Below are positions 1-8,776 of a DNA stretch of 64,000 nt, in pieces. Both the position numbers and the translations under genes were made by a program. The DNA is from Bradyrhizobium sp. Tv2a-2 (GTDB lineage Bacteria; Pseudomonadota; Alphaproteobacteria; Rhizobiales; Xanthobacteraceae): NCBI RefSeq assembly GCF_000472425.1, contig NZ_AXAI01000007.1, positions 124,001-188,000 of the forward strand. Reading direction: 5' to 3'. How positions within the stretch are numbered: position 1 is the stretch's first letter; every line of letters begins with the position of its first letter. The notes beneath the pieces are model-generated. The model had not been told where the DNA came from. It worked only from the letters and a program-made list of their open reading frames with translations, and searched no databases.

Positions 1-653
1 TAGGGCGGGAATTGCTCGATCGGCAGCTCGACATTGCCAAGCAGCTGCGTCTTCGCATTGGAAATCTGCTGCTGCACGAAGGCATATTCCGCCCGCGCGG
101 TGACCAGCGCAGTCGAGGCATTGTCGAGGTCGAGCTGCGAGCCGAAGCTGCTTCTCGCGAGTGTCGACTTGCGCTCGACATCGCGCTGCTTCAGGTCGAT
201 GGTCTGCTGCATCAAATCGCCCATCTGCTGGTAGATTTTGATGTTGGCCTGCAGATTGTTGTAGCTGGTGCGCGACTGCTCGAGCGCGGACTTGGCCTGG
301 TCGAGCGCAAGCTGATACGGCTCGGGGTCGATCTCGAACAGCTCATCGCCCTGACTGACGTGCTGGCCTTCCTTCACCACGATCTTGATGATCTTGCCGG
401 CGATGTCGGGCGTGATCAGAACCTTCTGCGCGCCGACATAGGCGTCGTCGGTACCGACATAGCGGCCGCCATTGAGATAGAACGCAAGGCCGCCGACCAC
501 GGCGACGATCGGCAGCACGACCAGCAGCAGGAAGCGGCGGTAGCGGCGCAGGCCGGCGAGCAGCCGGCGGCGCGGCTCGGCCGCGAGCTTGGTGCGGGAT
601 TGGTCGGGCTTGCCCTTCTGCTCGGGAGGGAATTTGAGGACCGGATCAGCCAT
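1..653 (-). CDS. HlyD/EmrA-type efflux adaptor, 3' end outside window
   Basis: This is the N-terminal 217 residues of a membrane fusion protein that would link an inner-membrane drug pump to an outer-membrane channel; the rest lies beyond the left edge. After a charged start there is one hydrophobic segment at about residues 41-59, the motif YVGTDDAYV at 65-73 that is typical of EmrA adaptors, a lipoyl-like lobe around 78-110 (GQHVSQGDELFEIDP) and a long coiled-coil stretch at 112-205. The ATG at 651-653 overlaps the end of the upstream MarR gene by 8 bases, so translation is probably coupled. An EmrB-type transporter would be expected next, but it is not in view. The family is clear; the substrate is unknown. 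Confidence 0.9.
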   Translation of the reverse strand, partial: MADPVLKFPPEQKGKPDQSRTKLAAEPRRRLLAGLRRYRRFLLLVVLPIVAVVGGLAFYLNGGRYVGTDDAYVGAQKVLITPDIAGKIIKIVVKEGQHVSQGDELFEIDPEPYQLALDQAKSALEQSRTSYNNLQANIKIYQQMGDLMQQTIDLKQRDVERKSTLARSSFGSQLDLDNASTALVTARAEYAFVQQQISNAKTQLLGNVELPIEQFPP

Positions 654-1128
654 AGCGCTGCTCCCTCCTGAGTTGGCCGCCATTGGTGATCTGTACAGCG
701 TTACGCACGTTTTCCTTGATCTGCTCGAGTTGGCCGAGAAGGCGATGCGCGTCCGCGGGATTGATGCCTTCCAGCGCGGTCGCGGTGAGTTCCGATTTCA
801 GGCCACTCATCTTGCCGAGCAGCGCCCGGCCGGCCTTGCGCAAGTAGAGACGATTGACGCGGCGGTCGGTCGCGTCGCTGCGCCGCTCGATCCAGCCGGC
901 GTCGCAGAGCTTGTCGATCAGCCGGGTCAGCGTGATCGGCTGCATTTCCAGGAGCTCTGCGAGTTCCGTCTGCTTCATGCCCTCGCTGCGCTCGACCTTG
1001 GCGAGCACCGCCCATTGCGCGCGGGTGATGCCGAAGCGCGCGGCCTCCTTGTCGGCATAGGCGCGCAACAGCCGGTGCAGCTCGCCCAGCGTGAACAGAA
1101 AGTTAGCATCCACGGAACCGCGGACCAT
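646..1128 (-). CDS. MarR family transcriptional regulator of the efflux operon
   Basis: A 160-residue winged-helix repressor of the MarR family. The recognition helix lies near residues 64-82 (QPITLTRLIDKLCDAGW) and is followed by the wing RRSDATDRRVNRLYL. I chose the ATG at 1126-1128 because GGAG lies nine bases upstream; a TTG five codons earlier is also open but would overlap that ribosome site. The gene runs directly into the HlyD-type adaptor, the usual arrangement for a self-regulated efflux operon. A perfect 14-base palindrome about 30 bases upstream is the obvious operator. The inducing ligand cannot be told from sequence. Confidence 0.9.
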   Translation of the reverse strand: MVRGSVDANFLFTLGELHRLLRAYADKEAARFGITRAQWAVLAKVERSEGMKQTELAELLEMQPITLTRLIDKLCDAGWIERRSDATDRRVNRLYLRKAGRALLGKMSGLKSELTATALEGINPADAHRLLGQLEQIKENVRNAVQITNGGQLRREQRYG

Positions 1129-1158
1129 AAGCTTGGTCTCCAATAAGCCTCGATAATA

Positions 1159-1172
1159 ATAAGCTAGCTTAT
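1159..1172. promoter_or_regulatory. Candidate MarR operator palindrome
   Basis: The perfect inverted repeat ATAAGCTAGCTTAT sits in the gap between the MarR gene and the divergent Zur-like gene, 31 bases before the MarR start. Its AT-rich symmetric form suits a MarR dimer. A related half, CAATAAGC, lies at 1141-1148. Binding is inferred, not shown. Confidence 0.55.
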
Positions 1173-1284
1173 GATCTTTTCATGGCCCCTTAACAACCCG
1201 TTCGACCCGCTCTCAGCACATGGCAGGCATCACCCTGTGCGCGGGCTTTGGGATCGGCGCCCGAAATGCTACAAACTGGCGGCA

Positions 1285-1776
1285 ATGACTCCTGAAAAGC
1301 CGGCCTTTCCAGCGCCCGACCACGATCACGACCGCTGCGCCGCGGAAGCGATCACGCATGCCGAGCGGATTTGCGCGCTGCGGGCGCAGAAACTGACCCC
1401 AATTCGCCGCCAGGTGCTGCAGGCGCTGCTCGCAAGCCACCGTCCGCTCGGCGCCTATGAGCTGATCGATGCGCTCGCGAAATCAATGCCGCGCCCGGCG
1501 CCAATCACGGTCTATCGCGCGCTTGAGTTCCTGATGGCCAATGGCCTTGTCCACCGCATCGAAAGCCGCAACGCCTATCTGGCCTGCGCGCAGTCGCATG
1601 ACGACGCGGCGATGGTGGCGTTCCTGATCTGCGATCGCTGCGGCGCGGTCGGCGAAATTGCCGCAGCTCCCGTGGCCAAAAGCCTCAATGCGGCGGCGCG
1701 GGCCTCGGGCTTTGCGCCCAAACTGTCCGTGCTCGAGATCACAGGCCTCTGCGCCCATTGCCAGCAGGCCGCATGA
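1285..1776 (+). CDS. zur: Fur family regulator, probably the zinc-responsive Zur
   Basis: A 163-residue Fur-superfamily repressor. Its winged helix (LTPIRRQVLQALL, then PITVYRALEFLMANGLVHRIES) is followed by a dimerisation region with two cysteine pairs, CDRCG and CAHC, which form the structural zinc site of this family. A histidine/aspartate cluster (DHDHDRC) lies near the N-terminus. The arrangement resembles alphaproteobacterial Zur more than Fur or Irr, so a role in zinc homeostasis is likely. The reading frame is open further upstream, but the ATG at 1285 gives normal family length. No zinc transporter is adjacent, so the Zur assignment rests on sequence alone. Confidence 0.78.
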   Translation: MTPEKPAFPAPDHDHDRCAAEAITHAERICALRAQKLTPIRRQVLQALLASHRPLGAYELIDALAKSMPRPAPITVYRALEFLMANGLVHRIESRNAYLACAQSHDDAAMVAFLICDRCGAVGEIAAAPVAKSLNAAARASGFAPKLSVLEITGLCAHCQQAA

Positions 1777-1849
1777 ACAGGATCATCCTGTCATCCCAAC
1801 GTCCAACGAGAACAAGAAGGGCGCCGCTCAAAGCGCCATCGGGAGAGAA

Positions 1850-2803
1850 ATGGCTTCGAAGCACGTAATTTCATCCGCCGGGCGGCCGTTGAGCCCGGGG
1901 GCCATCGCATTGATGCTGATGCTGTGTTTCACATGGGGTTTTAACCAGATCGCGATCAAGCTCGTGCTGCCGGACATCCCGCCGATGCTGCAGGCGGCGA
2001 TCCGTTCGGCCGGCGCGCTGCCGGTGCTGCTGTTGATCGGCCAATTGCGCGGTGCGAAGATCTTTCAGCGCGACGGCACGCTGGTGCCGGGCCTGGTCGC
2101 GGGGGTGATGTTCGGCGTCGAATTCGTGCTGATCTACCAGGGTCTGCGCTTCACCTCGGCGTCGCGCGCGGTGGTGTTTCTCTACACCGCGCCATTTTTC
2201 GTGGCGCTCGGCTCCTATCAGGTGCTGGGCGAGCGGCTGGGACCGACCCAATGGGGCGGACTCGCCTTGAGCTTCCTTGGCGTGGCGCTCGCCATCGGGG
2301 TTCCGCAGGCCGATGTCGATTCCAGGGTACTGTTGGGCGACCTCATGGTGGTCGGCGGCGGGGCCCTGTGGGCGGCGACAACGCTGGTCGCCAAGGGAAC
2401 CCGGCTCCGCTTTGCCCCGCCGGAGAAAGCCTTGGGTTATCAGGTCGCGACCTCGATTCCGATCCTGGGGCTTGCGGCCCTGGTGTCCGGGGAGACCATC
2501 ACCCATCCGCCGGCGATGCAGTCCATTCTGTTAATCGCGTTCCAGGCGATCTGGGTGGTCGGAACCACCTTTACGCTCTGGTTCGCGCTGGTGAAGACCT
2601 ATTCGGCCAGCAAATTGTCGGCTTTTACCTTCATCACCCCTTTGTTTGGCGTCGTGGCTAGCTATTTCATCATGCATGACCGGCTGAGCCTGGCTTTCGG
2701 CGCCGCCGCGCTCCTTGTAATTGCTGGACTTTTCCTGGTTAACCGACCGAGCCCGGTGGTCCGGGAGGCCGCTGATCCGTTGCTGAATGTCACCAAAACC
2801 TGA
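1850..2803 (+). CDS. EamA/DMT family transporter
   Basis: A 317-residue inner-membrane protein of the drug/metabolite transporter superfamily, with about ten hydrophobic segments arranged as two EamA repeats. The first repeat starts at [14 protein letters not shown] and the second at [10 protein letters not shown]. The ATG at 1850 follows GGGAGAGAA, a good ribosome site; the open frame upstream overlaps the regulator gene and is not used. The substrate is not predictable; characterised relatives export amino acids, nucleobases or metabolites. The end of the gene lies 13 bases before the chosen ispG start. Confidence 0.9.
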   Translation: MASKHVISSAGRPLSPGAIALMLMLCFTWGFNQIAIKLVLPDIPPMLQAAIRSAGALPVLLLIGQLRGAKIFQRDGTLVPGLVAGVMFGVEFVLIYQGLRFTSASRAVVFLYTAPFFVALGSYQVLGERLGPTQWGGLALSFLGVALAIGVPQADVDSRVLLGDLMVVGGGALWAATTLVAKGTRLRFAPPEKALGYQVATSIPILGLAALVSGETITHPPAMQSILLIAFQAIWVVGTTFTLWFALVKTYSASKLSAFTFITPLFGVVASYFIMHDRLSLAFGAAALLVIAGLFLVNRPSPVVREAADPLLNVTKT

Positions 2804-2816
2804 TATCGAAGCCCCC

Positions 2817-4103
2817 ATGAACAAGCCCGAGATACTGCCAGATACCGACATCGCCGGCCCCAGGCCGCGGCACACCACGACCCAGGTGATGGTCGGCAAC
2901 GTCGCCGTCGGCGGCGGCGCCCCGATCGTCGTCCAATCGATGACCAACACCGACACTGCGGATGTGAAAGGCACCGTGGAGCAAGTCGCCGCACTCGCGC
3001 GCGCCGGCTCCGAAATGGTGCGCATCACCGTGGACCGGGAAGAGGCGGCGGCTGCCGTTCCCCATATCCGTGATGCCTTGCGCAAGCGCGGCATCACAAC
3101 GCCGCTGATCGGTGACTTCCATTATATCGGCCACAAGCTGCTCGCCGAATATCCCGATTGCGCGGAAGCGCTCGACAAGTACCGCATCAATCCCGGCAAT
3201 GTCGGCTTCAAGAACAAGCGCGACACCCAGTTCGCCGACATCATCGAGATCGCGAACAAGAACGACAAGCCGGTCCGTATCGGCGCCAATTGGGGCTCGC
3301 TCGACCAGGAGCTGCTCACCAAGCTGATGGACGAGAATACGGCCTCGGCGAACCCACGCGATGCCCGCGCGGTGACCCGCGAGGCCATGGTGCAGTCGGC
3401 GTTGTTGTCGGCCGCGCGCGCCCAGGAACTCGGCATGCCCAAGAACAAGATGATCCTGTCGGCGAAGGTGTCCGCCGTGCAGGATCTGATCGCGGTCTAC
3501 CAGGAGCTGGCGCGCCGTTCCGACTACGCGATCCATCTCGGCCTGACCGAAGCCGGCATGGGCTCGAAGGGTATCGTCGCCTCGTCCGCGGCGCTCGGCA
3601 TCCTGCTGCAGGACGGCATCGGCGACACCATCCGCATTTCGCTCACGCCTGAGCCGGGCGGTGATCGCACCTTGGAAGTGCAGGTCGCGCAGGAGCTGCT
3701 GCAGACCATGGGCTTCCGCACCTTCGTGCCGCTGGTCGCGGCCTGCCCCGGCTGTGGCCGCACCACCTCGACCACCTTCCAGGAGCTGGCGCGCTCGATC
3801 CAGGATTTCATCCGCGACGAGATGCCGACCTGGAAAACGAAATACCCCGGCGTCGAGACGCTCAACGTCGCGGTGATGGGCTGCATCGTCAACGGCCCCG
3901 GCGAATCCAAGCATGCCAATATCGGCATCTCGCTGCCCGGCACCGGCGAAGCCCCGGCCGCGCCGGTGTTCGTCGACGGCAAGAAGTTCCGTACCCTGCG
4001 CGGGCCGAGCATCGCCGCCGACTTCAAGGCGCTGGTGATCGATTACATCGACCAGCGCTACGGCAGCGGCGCCAAGCTGCCCGAAGGCGCGGCGGCGGAG
4101 TAA
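2817..4103 (+). CDS. ispG: 4-hydroxy-3-methylbut-2-enyl diphosphate synthase (IspG/GcpE)
   Basis: IspG converts methylerythritol cyclodiphosphate to hydroxymethylbutenyl diphosphate, the penultimate step of the MEP isoprenoid pathway. The 428-residue protein has the expected TIM-barrel opening ([14 protein letters not shown]) and the C-terminal iron-sulfur domain, with 4Fe-4S ligands Cys310, Cys313 (CPGC) and Cys356 (GCIVNGPGE), plus conserved Glu363. An alternative ATG at 2787 would overlap the transporter gene; neither start has a strong ribosome site. ispA, which acts later in isoprenoid synthesis, is about 9 kb away. Function is secure. Confidence 0.96.
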   Translation: MNKPEILPDTDIAGPRPRHTTTQVMVGNVAVGGGAPIVVQSMTNTDTADVKGTVEQVAALARAGSEMVRITVDREEAAAAVPHIRDALRKRGITTPLIGDFHYIGHKLLAEYPDCAEALDKYRINPGNVGFKNKRDTQFADIIEIANKNDKPVRIGANWGSLDQELLTKLMDENTASANPRDARAVTREAMVQSALLSAARAQELGMPKNKMILSAKVSAVQDLIAVYQELARRSDYAIHLGLTEAGMGSKGIVASSAALGILLQDGIGDTIRISLTPEPGGDRTLEVQVAQELLQTMGFRTFVPLVAACPGCGRTTSTTFQELARSIQDFIRDEMPTWKTKYPGVETLNVAVMGCIVNGPGESKHANIGISLPGTGEAPAAPVFVDGKKFRTLRGPSIAADFKALVIDYIDQRYGSGAKLPEGAAAE

Positions 4104-4120
4104 TCCTCCCCCTTTCCACG

Positions 4121-4154
4121 TGTCGTCCCGGCGAAGGCCGGGGCCCATAACCAC
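4121..4154. repeat. Short hairpin-type intergenic repeat
   Basis: GTCGTCCCGGCGAAGGCC and the following GGGGCCCATAACCAC form a short GC-rich unit just after ispG. It resembles an interspersed repeat I know from Bradyrhizobium genomes. There is no clear coding content. Confidence 0.45.
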
Positions 4155-4184
4155 AGGATCGAGTTGGCGGGCCTTCTTCTGACC

Positions 4185-4267
4185 CGTCATTGCGAGCGGA
4201 GCGAAGCAATCCAGAGCCACGCAGACGACTCTGGATTGCTTCGTCGCTTACGCTCCTCGCAATGACG
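4185..4267. repeat. Long palindromic intergenic repeat, family D copy 1
   Basis: An 83-base inverted repeat whose ends are CGTCATTGCGAG and CTCGCAATGACG, with inner arms GAAGCAATCCAGAG and CTCTGGATTGCTTC. It can fold into a long hairpin. A second copy, different mainly in the loop, is at 42122-42203. Confidence 0.85.
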
Positions 4268-4337
4268 GCACGGAGCATTGCGCTTCCCCGAACTCCGGCT
4301 ACCATGCTTGCCTAAACAACAAGCCGGAGCAAACGCC

Positions 4338-5234
4338 ATGAGCTCGCTGTCAGGGAAGCAGGGACCTCGCTACAAGCATATCGACGGCGAGACCGAGCCA
4401 TACGAGACCATCGCGGTCGAGAAGCTCACGCCGATCATCGGGGCGGAGATTTCCGGCGTCGACATCGGCAGGCTCGTCTCGGACGATGCCCGCTCCAATT
4501 CGCAGCTGGACGAAATCCACCGGGCGCTTGCCGAAAACCTCGTCATCTTCTTCCGCGACCAGCACATCACGCCCGAGCAACATCTCGCTTTCGGCCGCAA
4601 GTTCGGGGAATTGCACGTCCATCCCGCCGCGCCCCATGAGGGCGACGATCCCGCGCTGATGAAGATCTATGCCGACAAGAACTCGCCGCGCGCCAATGGC
4701 GAGGGCTGGCATTCCGACGTGTCTTGCGATCTCGAGCCGCCGATGGGCTCGATCCTGTATATCAAGCAATGCCCGCCGCGCGGCGGCGACACGCTGTTCG
4801 CCAACATGTATGCCGCCTATGAGGCGCTGTCCGATCGGATGAAGGCCTATCTCGACGGGCTCACCGCAATCCATGACGGCGAGCCGATCTATCGCGGGCT
4901 CTATGCCAATTATGGCGTCGCCGACAAGCCGGCCTATCCGAGCGCCGAGCACCCGGTGGTGCGCACGCATCCGGTGACAGGCAAGAAGGCGCTCTACGTC
5001 AACCGCGGCTTCACCCGCAACATCACAGGCATCCCCCGCGACGAGAGCGACGCCATCCTCGGCTATCTCTACCAGCACATGGAAAACCCGCTGTTCCAGT
5101 GCCGCTTCCGCTGGACCGAGAATGCGATTGCCTTCTGGGACAATCGCTGCGCCCAGCACCGCGCGATGTGGGATTACTGGCCGCACACGCGTTCGGGCAC
5201 GCGGGTGACGGTAAAGGGCGAGCGGCCGGTATAA
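4338..5234 (+). CDS. TauD/TfdA family Fe(II)/2-oxoglutarate dioxygenase
   Basis: A 298-residue non-haem iron dioxygenase that uses 2-oxoglutarate and oxygen to hydroxylate a small organic substrate, which is often then broken down. The facial triad is visible: His125 and Asp127 in GWHSDVS, and His274 in CAQHRAMW, followed by an arginine-rich tail (TRSGTRVTVKGE) that would hold 2-oxoglutarate. The ATG at 4338 gives normal family length; an upstream in-frame ATG lies inside repeat DNA. The order resembles TauD/TfdA proteins generally, but no sulfonate or herbicide pathway genes flank it, so the substrate is open. Confidence 0.9.
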   Translation: MSSLSGKQGPRYKHIDGETEPYETIAVEKLTPIIGAEISGVDIGRLVSDDARSNSQLDEIHRALAENLVIFFRDQHITPEQHLAFGRKFGELHVHPAAPHEGDDPALMKIYADKNSPRANGEGWHSDVSCDLEPPMGSILYIKQCPPRGGDTLFANMYAAYEALSDRMKAYLDGLTAIHDGEPIYRGLYANYGVADKPAYPSAEHPVVRTHPVTGKKALYVNRGFTRNITGIPRDESDAILGYLYQHMENPLFQCRFRWTENAIAFWDNRCAQHRAMWDYWPHTRSGTRVTVKGERPV

Positions 5235-5246
5235 GGGACAGGCCGG

Positions 5247-6170
5247 CTACCGGCCTGGCGCCGACGCGTTCAGCTGCTCGGGGACCGCCGTTTCCGACGG
5301 GTACGAACTCCCGGAATCCGACACATTGACGATGGCTCCGAGCTTCGTCTTCCAGTCCTGGACCTGCTTGTAGAGCGCATCGTCCTTGTTGGCGGGATCG
5401 AAGCCCGGGCACTCCTTCTTGCCCTGCGGCTCGCGAATGCTGCCGATCTGGATCGCGATATCCGAATGCAGCTGGCGAAGCGCGGCAAGCGACCGCTCGG
5501 CCTTCAGGTAGGCCTCGCGCGGCCCGTAAAATGTGTTGAGTGCCGAGGTGGCGGTGCCGATCGACGAGCACAGGATGGCGGCAATCCCGATGCGCAGCGA
5601 CCACGTCCTCGCTGCTTCGTTGGCCGTCATGATCGATTTGAGGCTGATCAGGATGGTGGTCAGCGCGCCGATGAACACGATGATCCACTGGAATCCCACC
5701 ATGACCCAGTGGTTGACATGGGCGTTGTTGGCCGATTCGATCCGCGCGCGCATGATCTCGTCGCTCAGATAGATCGCGGTTCTCGCGTAATTGGACAGGG
5801 CAATGCCGTTCTCTCCCCTTGGCTCTGCCGCGAAGCTTCGTGTGTCCAGCGCGACCGTTTCCCTGAACACGCCGGTCTTCCGTTCCTCCTCGCCGCGCTT
5901 GGCGCCGTCTGGCAAAATATCCAACCGCAATTGTTGGCGGATAGAGGCGGGCAGGGTGGCGATGTTGTTGGTTCCGGAGCAGGCAGCAATCGCCTCGGCA
6001 ATGTTCTTGTGCTCGGCGCTGGCCAGCCGCCATTCGTGCGAGACCGCATCATGCCGCCTGTTGGTCCGGCCATCGACGCGTTCTTGGCTGCCGAAAATCA
6101 TCCAGCCTGCGGTGGCGGTCAAAACCATGGCGGCCACGAATGCCGCAATGATCGATGCAACTCGGGACAA
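5247..6170 (-). CDS. Three-TM membrane protein, possibly DUF4231/SLATT-like
   Basis: A 307-residue protein without a firm family assignment. It has an N-terminal hydrophobic segment (about residues 6-26), a soluble region, then two close membrane segments (about 152-172 and 187-210). After these comes an amphipathic helix (REAYLKAERSLAALRQLHSD), a layout seen in DUF4231/SLATT proteins. The C-terminal third is polar. The start is TTG at 6168-6170, chosen because GGGAGG lies six bases upstream; the next ATG would remove half of the first membrane segment. It is convergent with the dioxygenase gene, only 12 bases apart. Function unknown. Confidence 0.65.
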   Translation of the reverse strand: MSRVASIIAAFVAAMVLTATAGWMIFGSQERVDGRTNRRHDAVSHEWRLASAEHKNIAEAIAACSGTNNIATLPASIRQQLRLDILPDGAKRGEEERKTGVFRETVALDTRSFAAEPRGENGIALSNYARTAIYLSDEIMRARIESANNAHVNHWVMVGFQWIIVFIGALTTILISLKSIMTANEAARTWSLRIGIAAILCSSIGTATSALNTFYGPREAYLKAERSLAALRQLHSDIAIQIGSIREPQGKKECPGFDPANKDDALYKQVQDWKTKLGAIVNVSDSGSSYPSETAVPEQLNASAPGR

Positions 6171-6472
6171 GGCCCACCTCCCGGCAATGCGCGCCTCGCC
6201 ATCATGGCGCCCGGCGCAAGGAAAAACGGATGAGAGAGAAAAAATCTAAAGTTTGGATTGCCGGATGATACAACCCGCCCCTGGCCGCCCCTGTGATCTG
6301 TCTCACATGGCGTCGCGGACTACGGCGCGCTGGTGTTCGAAATCTGCCCGACCGCTGCCGCAAAGCCTCGGCGTGGCTATGATTTCCGGGTGACGCCTCC
6401 TGCGGCGCATTGACGCTACGGCGCTCCTGCGCCAAGCTTGCTGAAAATCAAAACAAGAATCGGGAGCCCCTC
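6171..6472. other. 302-base divergent gap, no gene seen
   Basis: The gap separates the membrane-protein gene from the Rieske oxygenase gene and presumably carries both promoters. I found no strong palindrome, terminator or small conserved reading frame. A CGGGAG ribosome site at its right end decides the oxygenase start. Confidence 0.5.
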
Positions 6473-7810
6473 ATGCTGCGTGCCGAGGACAACAAGTTCC
6501 TGACCGAGTCGGGTGCGGGGACGCCGATGGGCGAGCTCCTGCGCCGGTTCTGGCTGCCGGTGCTGTTGTCCGAAGAGCTGCCCGAACCCGACGGCGAGCC
6601 GAAGAAGATCGTGGTGATGGGTGAGGAGCTGCTGGCCTTCCGCGACTCGCGCGGCGTGGTCGGCGTCATCGACCAATATTGCCCGCATCGCGGCGCCAAT
6701 CTCTGGCTCGGGCGCAACGAGGAATGCGGCATCCGCTGTGTCTATCACGGCTGGAAGTTCGACACCGACGGCCGCTGCGTCGACATGCCGACCTCCTATC
6801 CCGACCTCAACGCCAAGGACAAGATCCGCATCAAGTCCTATCCGGTGCGGGAATGGGGCGACATGATCTGGGCCTATATGGGCCCGGCGGGCGTCGTGCC
6901 CGAGCTGCCGGCGTTGGAAATGGCGCTGCTGCCGCCCTCACACCGCTACGTCTCTAAAAAGTGGCAGGACTGCAATTGGGTGCAGGCGCTCGAAGGCTCG
7001 ATCGACACCGCGCACTTCACCTTCGCCCATCTCGCCTTCGACAAGGAGGAGAACGAGATCCTCGATATCAAGAAGCACTTCGTGAATCCGCTTGTGCGCA
7101 TGTCGACCGGTCACATGCGCTGGATTGCGGAAGACCCGCGGCCCGTCATCAGGATCAATCCGCATGCGGCCGGGCTGACCATCGCCGGCGGGCGCCTCAC
7201 GGACAGCGACAATATCTATTGGCGCATCGCGCAGTTCCTGATGCCGGTGCATGCCTATGCGCCGAGCGCCATGCCGGGCGAGAACATTTTCGGGCAGTCG
7301 TTTGTCCCGGTCACCGACACCAAATGCTGGATCTACACCTATGCCTGGAATCCCGAGCGGCCGCTGACCGCCGCTGAGCGCGCGGCCTATGACCGCGGCA
7401 ATGGCGTGATCGCGGAAGTCGACGAAAACTATGTTCCCCTGCGCAACAAATCGAACGACTACCTGATCGATCGCAAGCTGCAGAAGACCAAAAGTTACAC
7501 CGGCATCAAGGGCGTCTCCGAGCAGGACGCGGCGGTGCAGGACAGCCAGGGGCCGATCGCCGACCGCACCCGCGAGCATCTTGGCCCGACCGATCTTGGC
7601 ATCATGCATTTCCGGAAACTGGTGATGGATCTGGCGCGTGCCTTGCAGCAGGGCGAGGTTCCGCCACATGTTGGCCATCAGGACCGCTACACTGTGCGCT
7701 CCGGCGCCTGCGTGACGCACAAAGCCGAGGATTTGCCGGCGGTGATGGTCGAACGCTTTGGGGATGTGTCGGGCTTTGTTGGGCGTCCGCGGAGTGCCGC
7801 AGCGGAATAG
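6473..7810 (+). CDS. Rieske non-haem iron oxygenase, large subunit, phthalate-dioxygenase-like
   Basis: A 445-residue ring-hydroxylating-type oxygenase. The N-terminal Rieske domain binds a 2Fe-2S cluster through Cys70 and His72 (YCPHRGA) and Cys89 and His92 (CVYHGW). The catalytic domain carries the mononuclear iron motif Asp178-x2-His181-x4-His186 (DTAHFTFAH). It resembles the phthalate 4,5-dioxygenase oxygenase group, which takes electrons from a separate reductase; no reductase or ferredoxin gene is next to it. The ATG at 6473 follows CGGGAGCCCCTC; the open frame upstream has no family sequence. Substrate not predictable. Confidence 0.92.
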   Translation: MLRAEDNKFLTESGAGTPMGELLRRFWLPVLLSEELPEPDGEPKKIVVMGEELLAFRDSRGVVGVIDQYCPHRGANLWLGRNEECGIRCVYHGWKFDTDGRCVDMPTSYPDLNAKDKIRIKSYPVREWGDMIWAYMGPAGVVPELPALEMALLPPSHRYVSKKWQDCNWVQALEGSIDTAHFTFAHLAFDKEENEILDIKKHFVNPLVRMSTGHMRWIAEDPRPVIRINPHAAGLTIAGGRLTDSDNIYWRIAQFLMPVHAYAPSAMPGENIFGQSFVPVTDTKCWIYTYAWNPERPLTAAERAAYDRGNGVIAEVDENYVPLRNKSNDYLIDRKLQKTKSYTGIKGVSEQDAAVQDSQGPIADRTREHLGPTDLGIMHFRKLVMDLARALQQGEVPPHVGHQDRYTVRSGACVTHKAEDLPAVMVERFGDVSGFVGRPRSAAAE

Positions 7811-7837
7811 GAGATGGTTTCAGGGGGGACGTAACGG

Positions 7838-8770
7838 ATGTTTTTCGGGGGGACGCCTTTCGCGGCGCCGGCCACTTGGGCTCGCGCCGTCATTCCATCG
7901 ATCGCCGCCGTGTTGCTTTTGTCGATTGCGACGGGAGATGCCGCCTCGTCGAGGGTCATTGCGCGACATTCACCGAAGCACCATGCCCCAAGGCTCGCCG
8001 CCCTCACGCCAGAGCCCTTCATAAGAGAGCTTGCCGCCTCGAAGCGATTGCCATCGAATCCGTCCGCAGCAAGCTGCAACCCGTCGAAACTCCGCATCGT
8101 GCTGGATGTGGGACATACCGCGGAGTCCGAGGGGGCGATCTCAGCCCGCAACGTTGCCGAATTCGTTTTCAACCTGCACCTCGCGCAGCGCATCGTGGAA
8201 AAACTGAAGGCCGACGGCTTTGTTCGGACGAGACTGCTTGTGACCGAGGGCAAATCGAGGCCGAGCCTGTTCAAGCGGGTCGCTGCGGCGAACGCCTCGG
8301 ATGCGGACCTTTTCCTGTCGATCCATCACGACTCCGTCCCCAATTCCATGCTCGAGGAGTGGGAGTTCAACGGCAAGAAGAGCCATTTCAGCGACCGCTT
8401 CAGCGGTTATTCCGTGTTCGTCTCCCACGACAACCCTAAGTTCCAGACCAGCCTCCGGTTCGCCGACCTGCTCGGCAAGGAGATGAAGGCGGAGGGGCTG
8501 CACTATGCCAGGCAATATACGATGGCCGTCATGGGCAAGAACCGGCACGAGCTCCTGAACGAGGAAACAGGCGTCTACCGCTACGACGAGCTCGTAGTGT
8601 TGAGACAGACCAGGATGCCAGCCGTGCTGCTGGAGGCCGGCTCCATCAGCAATCGCGACGAGGAAGTCGAGATGATGTCGCCGGAGCGCCAGGACATCAT
8701 CGCCAGCGGCGTGACGGAGGCCGTGAAGGAGTTCTGCGATCCGCGCTGGGCCATCCTCGGCCCACTCTGA
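7838..8770 (+). CDS. N-acetylmuramoyl-L-alanine amidase (Amidase_3)
   Basis: A 310-residue zinc amidase that would cut the bond between muramic acid and the peptide stem in peptidoglycan. A hydrophobic segment near residues 14-36 (IPSIAAVLLLSIATGDAAS) looks like a signal peptide. The Amidase_3 domain starts with IVLDVGHTAES (zinc His93), includes SIHHDS (His163/164) and ends with a catalytic-type glutamate in VLLEAGSISN. It has no AMIN or repeat domain. Hand counts of two 60-base lines give 53-55% G+C, below the preceding oxygenase gene (63%), which hints at a different history. It ends six bases from the convergent antiporter gene. Confidence 0.88.
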   Translation: MFFGGTPFAAPATWARAVIPSIAAVLLLSIATGDAASSRVIARHSPKHHAPRLAALTPEPFIRELAASKRLPSNPSAASCNPSKLRIVLDVGHTAESEGAISARNVAEFVFNLHLAQRIVEKLKADGFVRTRLLVTEGKSRPSLFKRVAAANASDADLFLSIHHDSVPNSMLEEWEFNGKKSHFSDRFSGYSVFVSHDNPKFQTSLRFADLLGKEMKAEGLHYARQYTMAVMGKNRHELLNEETGVYRYDELVVLRQTRMPAVLLEAGSISNRDEEVEMMSPERQDIIASGVTEAVKEFCDPRWAILGPL

Positions 8771-8776
8771 TCGCGG

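Noticed and set aside
2790..4220. Long open frame antisense to ispG
   Set aside because: It mirrors ispG, and its amino-acid composition is typical of a shadow of a high-G+C gene.
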